NCBI GenBank assembly: GCA_965216135.1
Contig: CBDCFL010000024.1
Location: 682,001-746,000 of the forward strand
Source: CBDCFL01 sp965216135
GTDB taxonomy: Bacteria > Pseudomonadota > Alphaproteobacteria > Rhodobacterales > Rhodobacteraceae
Direction: 5' to 3'
DNA length: 64,000 nt
Made by a program: the position numbers and the translations under genes
Shown: piece after piece, positions 19,060 to 27,677 of the stretch
Position numbering within the stretch: position 1 is the first letter of the stretch
How the letters are laid out: each line of letters opens with the position of its first letter
The notes under the pieces: model-generated
What the model saw: the letters and a program-made list of their open reading frames with translations, nothing else
Told to the model about the DNA's origin: nothing
Databases searched by the model: none

Positions 19060-19184
19060 GCAGTGCGCGCGGTTCCATCACCTATGAGTCCAGCCTAATC
19101 CTGATCGGAGCACTTCTGAACGACGGCGTCGCGGCGAAGCCGAACCGCCCAGCGAGCTACCGCACGCAGCAGATTTCAAACTGA
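19060..19184 (+). pseudogene. DpdD-like protein, 3' continuation after IS5-1
   Basis: If IS5-1 and one CTAG are removed, the frame from 18218 runs on as LGSARGSITYESSLILIGAL for about 42 codons to TGA 19182-19184. The first 20 or so residues look like a continuing helix; the basic tail after it may be non-native, so the gene may already have been shortened before the IS arrived. Confidence 0.5.
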
Positions 19185-19269
19185 GACACTACCGAATGTC
19201 TGGTTCGCCACCGGCGGGCCAGCCACCAACTGGGTTTGGGGCAAACCTCGCTTAACAAGCATTGAGACC

Positions 19270-19310
19270 TCTCCCGGGTATTGGTTCTGTCACGGCCAGC
19301 ACCCGGGAGA
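19270..19310 (+). promoter_or_regulatory. Long hairpin upstream of dnaG
   Basis: Perfect 10-bp arms TCTCCCGGGT and ACCCGGGAGA with a 21-base loop, 100 bp before the dnaG start. There is no T-run after it, so it is not a standard terminator. It could be an operator or an RNA structure in the leader. Confidence 0.4.
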
Positions 19311-19410
19311 AATCATTTGCGCTTGCCTGGCGCGAAAACCGCAGGCTTAATCCCAAAAGATGACCAGGCAGCGCTGGACTTTGACGCATCGCGGTCCGAT
19401 ATTTACGCTC

Positions 19411-21351
19411 ATGAGTCTGCCCCCCGGTTTCCTCGATGAATTGCGCACCCGCACCTCGCTGGCTCAGGTCGCGGGCCGCAAGGTAATCTGGGACGCGCGC
19501 AAATCCAACCAGGGCAAGGGCGACATGTGGGCGCCGTGCCCGTTTCACACCGAAAAGACGCCATCCTTCCACGTCGATGACCGGCAGGGTTTTTACTATT
19601 GCTTCGGCTGCCACGCCAAAGGCGATGCGATTTCCTTCGTGCGCGAAACCGAGAATGTCGGATTCATGGATGCGGTCGAAATTCTTGCCCGCGAGGCCGG
19701 AATGACAATCCCCGCCCGCGATCCGAAAGCCCAGGAAAAGGCCGACCATCGCACCCTGCTTGTCGAGGTGATGGAACAGGCGGTGCAACATTACCGCCTG
19801 CAGCTGAAAACCTCTGCAGCCGCAGCGGCGCGCGATTATCTGACGCGACGGGGCTTGAGCGAAAAGTCATTGACGCGATGGGAGATCGGATTTGCACCGG
19901 ACGACCGGCAGGCTCTGTTCAGCCATCTGACCGGCAAAGGTGTCGCCGCTGACCTGCTCGTCGATGCCGGACTATCGGTGAAACCGGACGATGGCGGCAC
20001 CCCGTTTGACCGTTTTCGCGGACGCATCATCTTTCCGATCCGCGATGCGCGGGGGCGTGCCATTGCGCTGGGCGGTCGCGCGATGGACCCAAATGCAAGG
20101 GCGAAATATCTCAATTCGCCGGAAACCGCGCTCTTTGACAAAGGCCGCAGCCTGTTTAATCACGGGCCCGCGCGCGAAGCCACGGGCAAGGGTCAGCCAC
20201 TGATCGTCGCTGAAGGTTACATGGATGTTATTGCCCTGGCCGAGGCCGGATTTACCGGCGCGGTCGCCCCGCTTGGCACGGCGATCACCGAAGATCAGCT
20301 GCGCGCGATTTGGCGCATCCATCCTGAACCGATCATTGCCCTTGATGGCGACCAGGCCGGGCTGCGTGCGGCAATGCGGCTGATCGATGTCGCTCTGCCG
20401 TTGCTGGAAGCTGGCCAGTCGTTGCGTTTTGCAATGTTGCCCGAGGGCCAGGATCCCGATGATCTGATCAGCGCCCAGGGCGCGGGCTCGATGCGCAAAC
20501 TGCTCGAACGTGCCCAGCCGATGGTTCAGCTTTTGTGGCGGCGCGAAACCGAGGGCCATGTCTTTGACAGCCCCGAACGCAAGGCTGCGCTCGACAAACG
20601 CCTGCGCGCCGCCATCCGGCAAATCCAGGACCCGTCGCTGCGCACGCATTACACCGATGACATCCGGCACCTGCGGTCCGCGCTGTTTGGCCAGCGGCAG
20701 GGCAATGCGCGCCGAGCCGACCGATTTCAGCGGCGCGGGCCCGCGATGCCGCATGCCGAAACCCGCGCCTCGGCGCTTGCCGCTGGTCAGGGCGGGGTGA
20801 CCGAGCACCTGCGAGAAGCGGTCATCCTGGCGGTTCTGCTGCGCAATCCCGACCAGCTGCGCATCTTTGAAAGCGAACTCGAAAACCTCACCACCACGCG
20901 GGCCGATCACCGCGCGATTCGGGGCGCGCTTCTGCAACAGGCGCACAGCCCGCCCGAAGCGGTATATGACAACGTGACCGAAATAGTTGGCGCGGGCGCC
21001 CTTGAAAAGCTGCTGGCGCAAAACCACCTTGCGATCGTGCCGTCCGTTGCCGCTCCCGGCGATGCCGAAAACGCGGCCCTGTGCCTGGCCCAGGAATTCG
21101 CCAAACTCAGCTCTGCAAGAGGTGCCGAACGCGAAATAGAAGAAGCCGCCCGCGATCTGGCCGAAGTGGCCGACGAGGGCCTGACCTGGCGGCTGGGCCA
21201 GGTCGCTGAAGCCCGCGCCCGCGCGGTGAAAAGCCAAACCGAGGACCGCACAGTCTATGATACCGCCGACAACGGTGTCCGAATCAGACGAACCGAAAAA
21301 GAAGAGCTGGAAAAACTCCTTCAAGGTATTGAATCCCAAAAACAAAAGTAA
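19411..21351 (+). CDS. dnaG: DNA primase
   Basis: Makes RNA primers for lagging-strand replication with the replicative helicase. Starting at ATG 19411 (MSLPPGFLDELRTRTSL) gives 646 residues, a normal length. The CHC2 zinc finger is CPFHTEKTPS with YYCFGCHAKGD (residues 40-70). The TOPRIM core shows VAEGYMDVIAL and ALDGDQAG (residues 265-320). The C-terminal helicase-binding region is helical and less conserved. rpoD follows after 127 bp, the common dnaG-rpoD arrangement. Confidence 0.97.
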   Translation: MSLPPGFLDELRTRTSLAQVAGRKVIWDARKSNQGKGDMWAPCPFHTEKTPSFHVDDRQGFYYCFGCHAKGDAISFVRETENVGFMDAVEILAREAGMTIPARDPKAQEKADHRTLLVEVMEQAVQHYRLQLKTSAAAAARDYLTRRGLSEKSLTRWEIGFAPDDRQALFSHLTGKGVAADLLVDAGLSVKPDDGGTPFDRFRGRIIFPIRDARGRAIALGGRAMDPNARAKYLNSPETALFDKGRSLFNHGPAREATGKGQPLIVAEGYMDVIALAEAGFTGAVAPLGTAITEDQLRAIWRIHPEPIIALDGDQAGLRAAMRLIDVALPLLEAGQSLRFAMLPEGQDPDDLISAQGAGSMRKLLERAQPMVQLLWRRETEGHVFDSPERKAALDKRLRAAIRQIQDPSLRTHYTDDIRHLRSALFGQRQGNARRADRFQRRGPAMPHAETRASALAAGQGGVTEHLREAVILAVLLRNPDQLRIFESELENLTTTRADHRAIRGALLQQAHSPPEAVYDNVTEIVGAGALEKLLAQNHLAIVPSVAAPGDAENAALCLAQEFAKLSSARGAEREIEEAARDLAEVADEGLTWRLGQVAEARARAVKSQTEDRTVYDTADNGVRIRRTEKEELEKLLQGIESQKQK

Positions 21352-21478
21352 CGTGCTTGGCAAGAACCGGGCCAAATCACAATTGCAATAAAAACTGTTC
21401 CGGACCTCGCCGAATCACTGATTCGCGGCTATGTAGGCCGCGACCCTGCCCGACGATCCGCTCAAGGAGTGCCCCTGG

Positions 21479-23536
21479 ATGGCCGCAAAGGATACCGACG
21501 ACCGCAAATCCGATAATCAGGACGCCGAAGTCTCATTGGATGTCAGCCAGGCCGCGATCAAGAAGATGATCGCCGAAGCGCGCGAGCGCGGTTATATCAC
21601 CTATGACCAGCTGAACGCCGTTTTGCCGCCCGAGCATGTCTCTTCCGAACAGATCGAAGATGTCATGTCGATGCTGTCCGAGATGGGCATCAACGTGATC
21701 GAGGATGACGAAGTTGACGAGGAAGGCGCCAAGGCATCGACGGGAATAGTCGAGGCATCGACCTCTCGCGAAGTGACGGTTTCGCAATCCGAGACCGAGA
21801 AGCTTGACCGCACCGACGATCCGGTGCGCATGTATTTGCGCGAAATGGGCTCGGTCGAGCTGTTGAGTCGCGAAGGCGAGATCGCCATCGCCAAGCGCAT
21901 CGAGGCCGGCCGCAACACCATGATCGCGGGCCTGTGTGAAAGCCCGCTGACCTTTCAGGCGATCACCATCTGGCGCGACGAACTACTGAACGAAGACATT
22001 TTGCTGCGCGATGTGATCGACCTGGAAACAACTTTCGGCGATTCCCTGGACGAGGGCCCCGAAGGCGGAGAAAGCGTTGCTGAGACGGTCGAGACCGCCA
22101 AAGCGCCCGAGGCCGAGACCGAGGCCGAGCCCGAGGCCGAGGACAAGGACAAGGACAAGGACAAGGACAAGGACAAGGACAAGGACAAGGACAAGGAAGA
22201 AGAGCTCGACGCCGACGGTAACCCCATCCAGCCTGACGATGACGAGGATGAGGACGAACAGGCCAACATGTCGCTGGCGGCGATGGAGGCGGCGCTGAAA
22301 CCGCGGGTGCTGGAAATTCTCGAACGCATCGCGCTTGATTACTCGAACTTGTCGGAAATGCAGGACCTGCGCATGTCGGCGCGCCTGAACGAGGACGGCA
22401 CGTTTTCTGACAAGGCCGAAGCGACCTATCAGCATCTGCGCTCTGAGATTGTCGAACTGGTCAACGAGCTGCACCTGCACAACAACCGCATCGAGGCGCT
22501 GATCGATCAGCTTTACGGCATCAACCGGCGGATCATGTCGATCGACAGCAATATGGTCAAACTCGCCGATCAGGCGCGCATCAACCGGCGCGAATTTATC
22601 GACGCCTATCGCGGCTATGAGCTTGACCCGGCCTGGCTGGATCGCATGGGCCAAAAGGATGGCCGCGCCTGGGCCGCGTTTGTCGAACGCTTCACCGGCA
22701 AGGTCGTCGAGCTTAGGGCCGACATGGCCCAGGTCGGGCAATATGTTGGCGTGGACATCGGCGAGTTTCGTCGCATCGTTCAGCAGGTTCAGAAGGGCGA
22801 GAAAGAGGCGCGTCAGGCCAAAAAGGAAATGGTCGAGTCCAACCTGCGCCTGGTCATATCCATCGCCAAAAAATATACCAACCGCGGCCTGCAATTCCTT
22901 GATTTGATTCAGGAAGGTAATATCGGTCTGATGAAGGCGGTGGACAAGTTTGAATACCGCCGCGGCTATAAATTTTCCACCTACGCGACATGGTGGATCC
23001 GCCAGGCGATCACCCGCTCCATCGCCGATCAGGCCCGCACAATCCGCATCCCCGTCCATATGATCGAGACCATCAACAAGCTGGTCCGCACCGGGCGCCA
23101 GGTGCTGCATGAGATCGGCCGCGAACCGACGCCGGAAGAGTTGGCCACCAAGCTGCAAATGCCGCTGGAAAAGGTCCGCAAGGTGATGAAGATTGCCAAG
23201 GAACCGATCTCACTGGAAACGCCGATTGGCGACGAGGAGGATTCACAACTCGGCGATTTCATCGAAGACAAGAACGCGATTCTGCCGCTGGAGAGCGCCA
23301 TTCAGGAGAACCTGAAAGAGACCACGACGCGGGTGCTGGCGAGTTTGACGCCGCGCGAGGAACGGGTGTTAAGAATGCGGTTTGGGATCGGCATGAACAC
23401 CGACCACACGCTGGAAGAGGTGGGGCAGCAGTTTTCGGTGACCCGCGAGCGGATCAGGCAGATCGAGGCCAAGGCGCTCAGGAAGCTGAAACATCCGTCA
23501 CGGAGCCGGAAGTTGCGGAGTTTTCTGGATCAGTGA
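21479..23536 (+). CDS. rpoD: RNA polymerase primary sigma factor RpoD
   Basis: Housekeeping sigma-70, 685 residues. Region 1.1 is at the start. Region 1.2 is DPVRMYLREMGSVELLSREG. A long non-conserved region contains a Glu/Pro stretch and a (DK)9 repeat at residues 222-239. Region 2 is NLRLVISIAKKYTNRG with KFSTYATWWIRQAI; region 4.2 is VTRERIRQIEAKALRKLK. The acidic/basic repeat is coded by a pure 6-bp microsatellite and is the only odd point. Confidence 0.98.
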   Translation: MAAKDTDDRKSDNQDAEVSLDVSQAAIKKMIAEARERGYITYDQLNAVLPPEHVSSEQIEDVMSMLSEMGINVIEDDEVDEEGAKASTGIVEASTSREVTVSQSETEKLDRTDDPVRMYLREMGSVELLSREGEIAIAKRIEAGRNTMIAGLCESPLTFQAITIWRDELLNEDILLRDVIDLETTFGDSLDEGPEGGESVAETVETAKAPEAETEAEPEAEDKDKDKDKDKDKDKDKDKEEELDADGNPIQPDDDEDEDEQANMSLAAMEAALKPRVLEILERIALDYSNLSEMQDLRMSARLNEDGTFSDKAEATYQHLRSEIVELVNELHLHNNRIEALIDQLYGINRRIMSIDSNMVKLADQARINRREFIDAYRGYELDPAWLDRMGQKDGRAWAAFVERFTGKVVELRADMAQVGQYVGVDIGEFRRIVQQVQKGEKEARQAKKEMVESNLRLVISIAKKYTNRGLQFLDLIQEGNIGLMKAVDKFEYRRGYKFSTYATWWIRQAITRSIADQARTIRIPVHMIETINKLVRTGRQVLHEIGREPTPEELATKLQMPLEKVRKVMKIAKEPISLETPIGDEEDSQLGDFIEDKNAILPLESAIQENLKETTTRVLASLTPREERVLRMRFGIGMNTDHTLEEVGQQFSVTRERIRQIEAKALRKLKHPSRSRKLRSFLDQ
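22142..22195 (+). repeat. GACAAG x9 microsatellite within rpoD
   Basis: Nine perfect tandem copies of GACAAG, coding for Asp-Lys repeated nine times in the non-conserved region of sigma-70. Perfect identity of the units implies recent expansion or ongoing slippage; changes in unit number keep the frame. Confidence 0.97.
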
Positions 23537-23598
23537 AATCTTGATTTGGTGTCTTTGGGTACCCATGTCTTCATGTATTGAGGCACAGGGTGATTTAG

Positions 23599-23922
23599 AT
23601 GAGCTTCACATATAGAGAAACTCGAATTGTTAAGGGGATGCTCGATCGTGGTGATAGGCAGCACGATGTTGCTTCCTATTTCGGGGTCAACGGCGGTCGA
23701 ATTGGTGAGGTGTCGACTGGTAAGTGCGACTATCCGGAAGCACCGCCGGCTATGGAAGGCGAGTTACCGCCTCCAGGTCCATATGTCGGAGCCAAAACGG
23801 TTTTTGAAATCAAAGAGGCCATTGAGAAAACGGTTGAGCTAATAGAGGAAGCCGGGGATGGTTCCGACGAATGTCTGGTAGCTCTCGAATCCCTTCGGGA
23901 TTTGGTCAAGAAGGTTTCATAG
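23599..23922 (+). CDS. Small conserved protein with helix-turn-helix-like N-terminus
   Basis: 107 residues. The N-terminal third (RIVKGMLDRGDRQHDVASYF, then GVNGGRIGEVSTGK) has the look of a short helix-turn-helix, followed by a Pro-rich linker and a C-terminal acidic helix. Similar short proteins are widespread in alphaproteobacteria but I know of no assigned function. It is a single gene after rpoD. Confidence 0.7.
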   Translation: MSFTYRETRIVKGMLDRGDRQHDVASYFGVNGGRIGEVSTGKCDYPEAPPAMEGELPPPGPYVGAKTVFEIKEAIEKTVELIEEAGDGSDECLVALESLRDLVKKVS

Positions 23923-24360
23923 ATTCCCACCCGTGCCCCGCACGGGCAGCGTTCGAACCGCCCCGACGGGGCGGGCGCTTGCGTCAACCCCTCGGTTCGG
24001 GCGCTGCCGATCGGGTCTGAAACAATATGCGCAAATCTAACACAGTAGCATGTAGGACGGGTTTTCAAACCCATCGTCCCGAACAATTCACATCGCAACG
24101 AAAGGGCAGCGCTCGACCGCGGGTGGGCGCCGCGACAGATGAGGTCAGCGCTTTATGGTCCCACCGCATCTTCCGTTTGTTCGGGTGTGAAACGTGGCAA
24201 TAGCGCCCGCCCTCCGGGTCGGTCGGGCGCTGCCCGGGCCGCTACGCGGCTATTCCGGGCAAGGGCAAAACCCTTCACCTGCCCATCAGGGCGGTCGGGC
24301 GCTATCCGGACCGCTTGGCGGCCATTCCGGGCTTGGGCAAAGACTGCCCTCAGCCACTTC
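23923..24360. repeat. Intergenic region with GC-rich repeats
   Basis: No gene supported. Two imperfect copies of a GGTCGGGCGCT-led unit of about 48 bases occur at 24221-24268 and 24293-24340, each carrying a CCGCTACGCGG- or CCGCTTGGCGG-type inner palindrome and ending in GGGCAA. Related GGGCGCT words occur near 23965 and 23998. A separate stem (GGACGGGTTT with AAACCC and CGTCC) lies at 24055-24079. This looks like a REP-type repeat cluster. Confidence 0.5.
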
Positions 24361-25204
24361 TCACCCCAAAAAAAATCCCTCAAACCATCCAATCGTCCGC
24401 CCCCAGGCCATCTCGGCCTGCGCCTCGTCGTATCGCGGCGTCGAGTCATTGTGGAACCCGTGGGTTCACACCTTCGTAGATATGCGCCTCATAGGTCTTG
24501 CCCGCCGCCTTTAAAGCCGCCTCATATTCCGGCCAGCCGCCATTGATCCGCTCATCCAGCCCTGCGTAATGCAACAGCAAAGGCACCTGGATTTTCGATA
24601 CATCCGCGGCCGCAGGTTGCCGTCCGTAGAACGGCACCGACGCTGCTAGTTCCGGGTAGGCGACCGCCGCCGCATTGCAGACCCCGCCGCCATAGCAAAA
24701 GCCGACGATCCCGACTTTGCCGGTCCCGTCCTCGCGCCCCATCAAATGCTCGACCCCGGCAAAAAAGTCATTCATCAACATGGTACCGTCGACCGTGCGC
24801 TGCAAATCGCGACCGTCGGAATCGTTGCCCGGATAGCCGCCAACAGAGGTCAGCCCGTCCGGTGCCAGCGCCATGAACCCGGCCTTGGCCACTCGCCGCG
24901 CCACATCCTCGATATACGGGTTCAACCCCCGGTTTTCGTGGACCACCAACACCGCTGGCAACGCACCGGCATCTGCCGGTCGCACCAGATAACCGCGCAC
25001 ATCGCCGTGGCCGTTTGGCGACGGATAGGTAGTATATTCGGCCGTGATGGCGGGGTCGTTGAACGAAACCTGTTCGGCCAGCGCATAATCGGGCAACAGC
25101 ATGTTCAACAATGCCACCGCCGTCACCCCGCCAACGGCGAACTTTCCCGCCCGATCCAGAAACTCCCGCTTGGTGATCTTTCCGTGAACATAAAAGTCAT
25201 ATAA
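24361..25204 (-). pseudogene. Dienelactone hydrolase family protein, main part (frameshifted)
   Basis: Alpha/beta hydrolase with an N-terminal Tat-like leader region (LYDFYVHGKI, REFLDRAGKFAVGG). The Cys nucleophile motif is GFCYGGGVCN and the His region is YEGVN(H)GFHN. The frame changes at 24463: YEGVN is followed by HGFHNDSTPRYD in another frame, consistent with one extra C within the palindrome GAACCCGTGGGTTC. The second frame ends at 24361, giving a normal full length. The first 13 codons lie beyond IS630-B at 26370-26405. Confidence 0.85.
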
Positions 25205-26366
25205 TACCAGCGGCATTTAACATTGACCGATATGGGCCCATTTTCGCATTCCGATTGATGTGATGGTTTCGGGCTGTGCGATGAGCTTGTTCCAAGCTTC
25301 GCATCCAGCATCGACGATGGCATTGTAGTCTTCGAACACGCGGTTGGAGAGCCAATTGGCGCGCAAGTACTGCCAGATATTTTCCACCGGGTTCAGTTCC
25401 GGAGCGCGCGATGGCAGCAGGATGATGGTGAGGTTCTTCGGGACTTTGAGTTTGCCGGTGGTGTGCCATCCGGCCCGATCCATCAGCACAACCGCATGGG
25501 CCTTTCGGGCGACGTGGCGGCTGATCTCGTCGAGATGCATCTGCATGGCTTGCGCGTCCGCCCAAGGCAGCATGAGCGCCGCCCCCTTGCCGTGAGCCGG
25601 ACAGATGGCGCCGAACAGATAGGCGTTGTGATAGCGCTGATCGGCCGGCTGGCGGGGGCGCGTGCCCTTTCTCGCCCACAGGCGCGTCAGGCCATTCTTC
25701 TGGCCAAGGCGTGCTTCGTCCTGGAACCAGATCTCCACCGGCGTTCCCGCTGGCAGGTCAGCTATATGCACCTGGAGCGTGTCGGCGAAGTTTTTTTTAA
25801 ACGCCTCGATGATCCGCTTATCCTGCCTGGGATGCTGCGGGCGGGCGCTGATATGGGCAAAGCCCAGTTCGCCAAGCAGTCTGGATATCCCGCGCTCGGA
25901 ATAGATGACGCCAAAGCGCGCCTCGATCACCCGCTTCAGGTCGATCCGCCGCCAGCGGACAACCCCGTCCACCGCCGGATCGGGGCCGGTCTCGACAATC
26001 TCGCCAAGTTCTTTCATCTGGACATCGCTCAGGTAGCGCGTCCGGCCCGCGCCCTTGCGGTTGGTGAGGCCATCCGGTCCCTCTTCGTTGAACCGGTGAA
26101 CCCAGTCCCGCAGGGTTTGGCGATCCATCCCACCGATCCTTGCGGCCTCTCCACGGCGCATGCCATCGTAGACCGCCGCAAGAGACAACAGACGGCGGCT
26201 CTGCCGGGCATCCTTGCAACGGCTGGCGAGTTTACGAAGGTGGCGGGCATCAAAGTCGCGACGAAGCGGAACACTGGCTGGCATGGCGATCCTCCTTTGC
26301 CAACCTTGAATCAGATCAAAACCGATTTGGGAATCCCCACAGAGTCAGAAATTGATGCCGTTGGTA
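25205..26366 (-). mobile_element. IS630-family element copy B (1162 bp)
   Basis: Same ends and length as A1, in opposite orientation. Flanked by TAA at 25202-25204 and 26367-26369. Removing it with one TAA restores QELPDLYDFYVHGK in the hydrolase, the family consensus, which a 2-bp TA duplication would not. Confidence 0.92.
25217..26284 (-). CDS. IS630-family transposase (copy B)
   Basis: 355 residues, identical in protein sequence to the A1 transposase, with the same helix-turn-helix, DDE residues and A8 run. Two silent differences from A1 indicate recent spread within this genome. Confidence 0.93.
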   Translation of the reverse strand: MPASVPLRRDFDARHLRKLASRCKDARQSRRLLSLAAVYDGMRRGEAARIGGMDRQTLRDWVHRFNEEGPDGLTNRKGAGRTRYLSDVQMKELGEIVETGPDPAVDGVVRWRRIDLKRVIEARFGVIYSERGISRLLGELGFAHISARPQHPRQDKRIIEAFKKNFADTLQVHIADLPAGTPVEIWFQDEARLGQKNGLTRLWARKGTRPRQPADQRYHNAYLFGAICPAHGKGAALMLPWADAQAMQMHLDEISRHVARKAHAVVLMDRAGWHTTGKLKVPKNLTIILLPSRAPELNPVENIWQYLRANWLSNRVFEDYNAIVDAGCEAWNKLIAQPETITSIGMRKWAHIGQC

Positions 26367-26369
26367 TAA

Positions 26370-26405
26370 ATCAGGAAGTTCCTGATCGAAATCGCTTGCC
26401 GTCAT
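26370..26405 (-). pseudogene. Dienelactone hydrolase, displaced first codons
   Basis: ATG at 26405 begins MTASDFDQELPD, which joins in frame to LYDFYVHGKI across IS630-B. The gene is therefore disrupted at codon 13. Confidence 0.7.
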
Positions 26406-26565
26406 GCGGTTCATCTTGTGCTTCTCGCTGAATGTTCGCGCTGCCCCGATGTGCAATTTGTTTTGCCCGATGGAAAAATCTTAGCACAAAGCACACGCCT
26501 CCGGAGTTACAAGTTCGTGTTTGAACCCGCAGCGGATTTGCGCAAAGTTCGCGCGCGATGCAGCA

Positions 26566-26594
26566 TTGACACAACGTACACAATCACGTACATA
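26566..26594 (+). promoter_or_regulatory. yefM-yoeB promoter and operator
   Basis: A consensus -35 (TTGACA, 26566-26571) and a fair -10 (TACATA, 26589-26594) are 17 bp apart, ending 8 bp before the yefM start. Two ACGTACA boxes lie 14 bp apart inside the promoter and resemble the TGTACA core bound by YefM in enterobacteria. Confidence 0.6.
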
Positions 26595-26602
26595 CTCTCC
26601 CC

Positions 26603-26875
26603 ATGAAACACACCTCCTCAACCGAACTGCGCGCCAACCTGTCCGCGATGATGGACAAGGTGAACGACGATCACGAGCCGCTGCTGGTTACCCGCTCCGG
26701 CGGCAAGCCGGTCATCGTCCTGTCGCTCGACGATTACGAGGCAATGGACGAGACCGCCTATCTGACCGCCAGTCCTGCAAATGCCAAAGCCCTGCGCGAG
26801 GCGATTGCACGCGTCGAACGCGGTGAAATGGTGACAAAAACCATGGCCGAGCTAGAGGCGATGGAAGACGAATGA
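26603..26875 (+). CDS. yefM: YefM/Phd-family antitoxin
   Basis: 90 residues. The Phd/YefM N-terminus is clear (STELRANLSAMMDKVNDDHE, then LLVTRSGGKPVIVLSLDDYE), followed by a flexible C-terminal toxin-binding tail. It overlaps the toxin gene by 4 bp. It should bind its own promoter as repressor with YoeB as co-repressor. Confidence 0.93.
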   Translation: MKHTSSTELRANLSAMMDKVNDDHEPLLVTRSGGKPVIVLSLDDYEAMDETAYLTASPANAKALREAIARVERGEMVTKTMAELEAMEDE

Positions 26876-27126
26876 TCGTCAGTTTCGATCCCGTCGCCTG
26901 GGATCATTATGTGCGTTGGCAATCCGCAGACAAAGCGATCTTGCGCAAGATCAATGCGCTGATCAAGGAATGCCAGCGCCATCCTTTTGAAGGGACGGGC
27001 AAGCCAGAGTTGTTGAAGGGCGATTTCTCGGGTTACTGGTCCCGGCGCATCAACCGCCAGCATCGGTTGGTCTACAAAGTTACCGAAAATGCACTGGTCA
27101 TCATCCAATGCCGCTACCATTACTGA
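26872..27126 (+). CDS. yoeB: YoeB-family mRNA interferase toxin
   Basis: 84 residues, the full length of YoeB. Characteristic segments are AWDHYVRWQSADKAILRKIN, PFEGTGKPELLKG (with the catalytic Glu region), SGYWSRRINRQHRLVYKV and the C-terminal CRYHY with the catalytic His-Tyr. It cleaves mRNA at the ribosomal A site. Complete with its antitoxin. Confidence 0.95.
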   Translation: MIVSFDPVAWDHYVRWQSADKAILRKINALIKECQRHPFEGTGKPELLKGDFSGYWSRRINRQHRLVYKVTENALVIIQCRYHY

Positions 27127-27127
27127 C

Positions 27128-27532
<405 letters not shown>

Positions 27533-27540
27533 TGTCTTTG

Positions 27541-27584
27541 TCCGGCAAGAGTCCGACAGGAGTCCGACACATATCCGACACTCA
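27541..27584 (+). repeat. Four 11-bp-phased repeats upstream of nrdR
   Basis: TCCGGCA at 27541 and TCCGACA at 27552, 27563 and 27574 start exactly 11 bp apart, roughly one helical turn. They lie between the YjbQ-family gene and nrdR (start 27678). They look like iterated binding sites on one face of the DNA; no known NrdR box matches them. Confidence 0.6.
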
Positions 27585-27677
27585 ATATCAGGTAGCCGAA
27601 ATTCCCCTCTACCCAATCCCTCGCGGCTGACCTATAAAACTCGCGGATTAGAAGCGTCGGGGACCGAGGGAGAGGAA

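Noticed and set aside
19972..21375. Long open frame antisense to dnaG
   Set aside because: dnaG is certain on the plus strand; the antisense frame has no ribosome binding site or recognisable domain.
21983..23158. Long open frame antisense to rpoD
   Set aside because: It is a shadow of the strong codon bias and the GACAAG repeat of rpoD; the encoded protein has low-complexity Leu/Val runs and no family features.
24221..24340. CRISPR-like array
   Set aside because: Only two imperfect units with internal palindromes and no constant repeat with variable spacers; no cas genes nearby.
24139..24546. Short repetitive protein (GRSGA-type repeats) in the gap before the hydrolase
   Set aside because: The amino-acid repeat only reflects the two DNA repeat units; no start signal, and it runs into the hydrolase on the other strand.
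1416..26366. Compound transposon bounded by IS630-A1 and IS630-B carrying dnaG-rpoD
   Set aside because: The two copies lie in different host genes with independent target triplets, and the interior holds essential chromosomal genes and other complete IS nests. Independent insertions explain it better.
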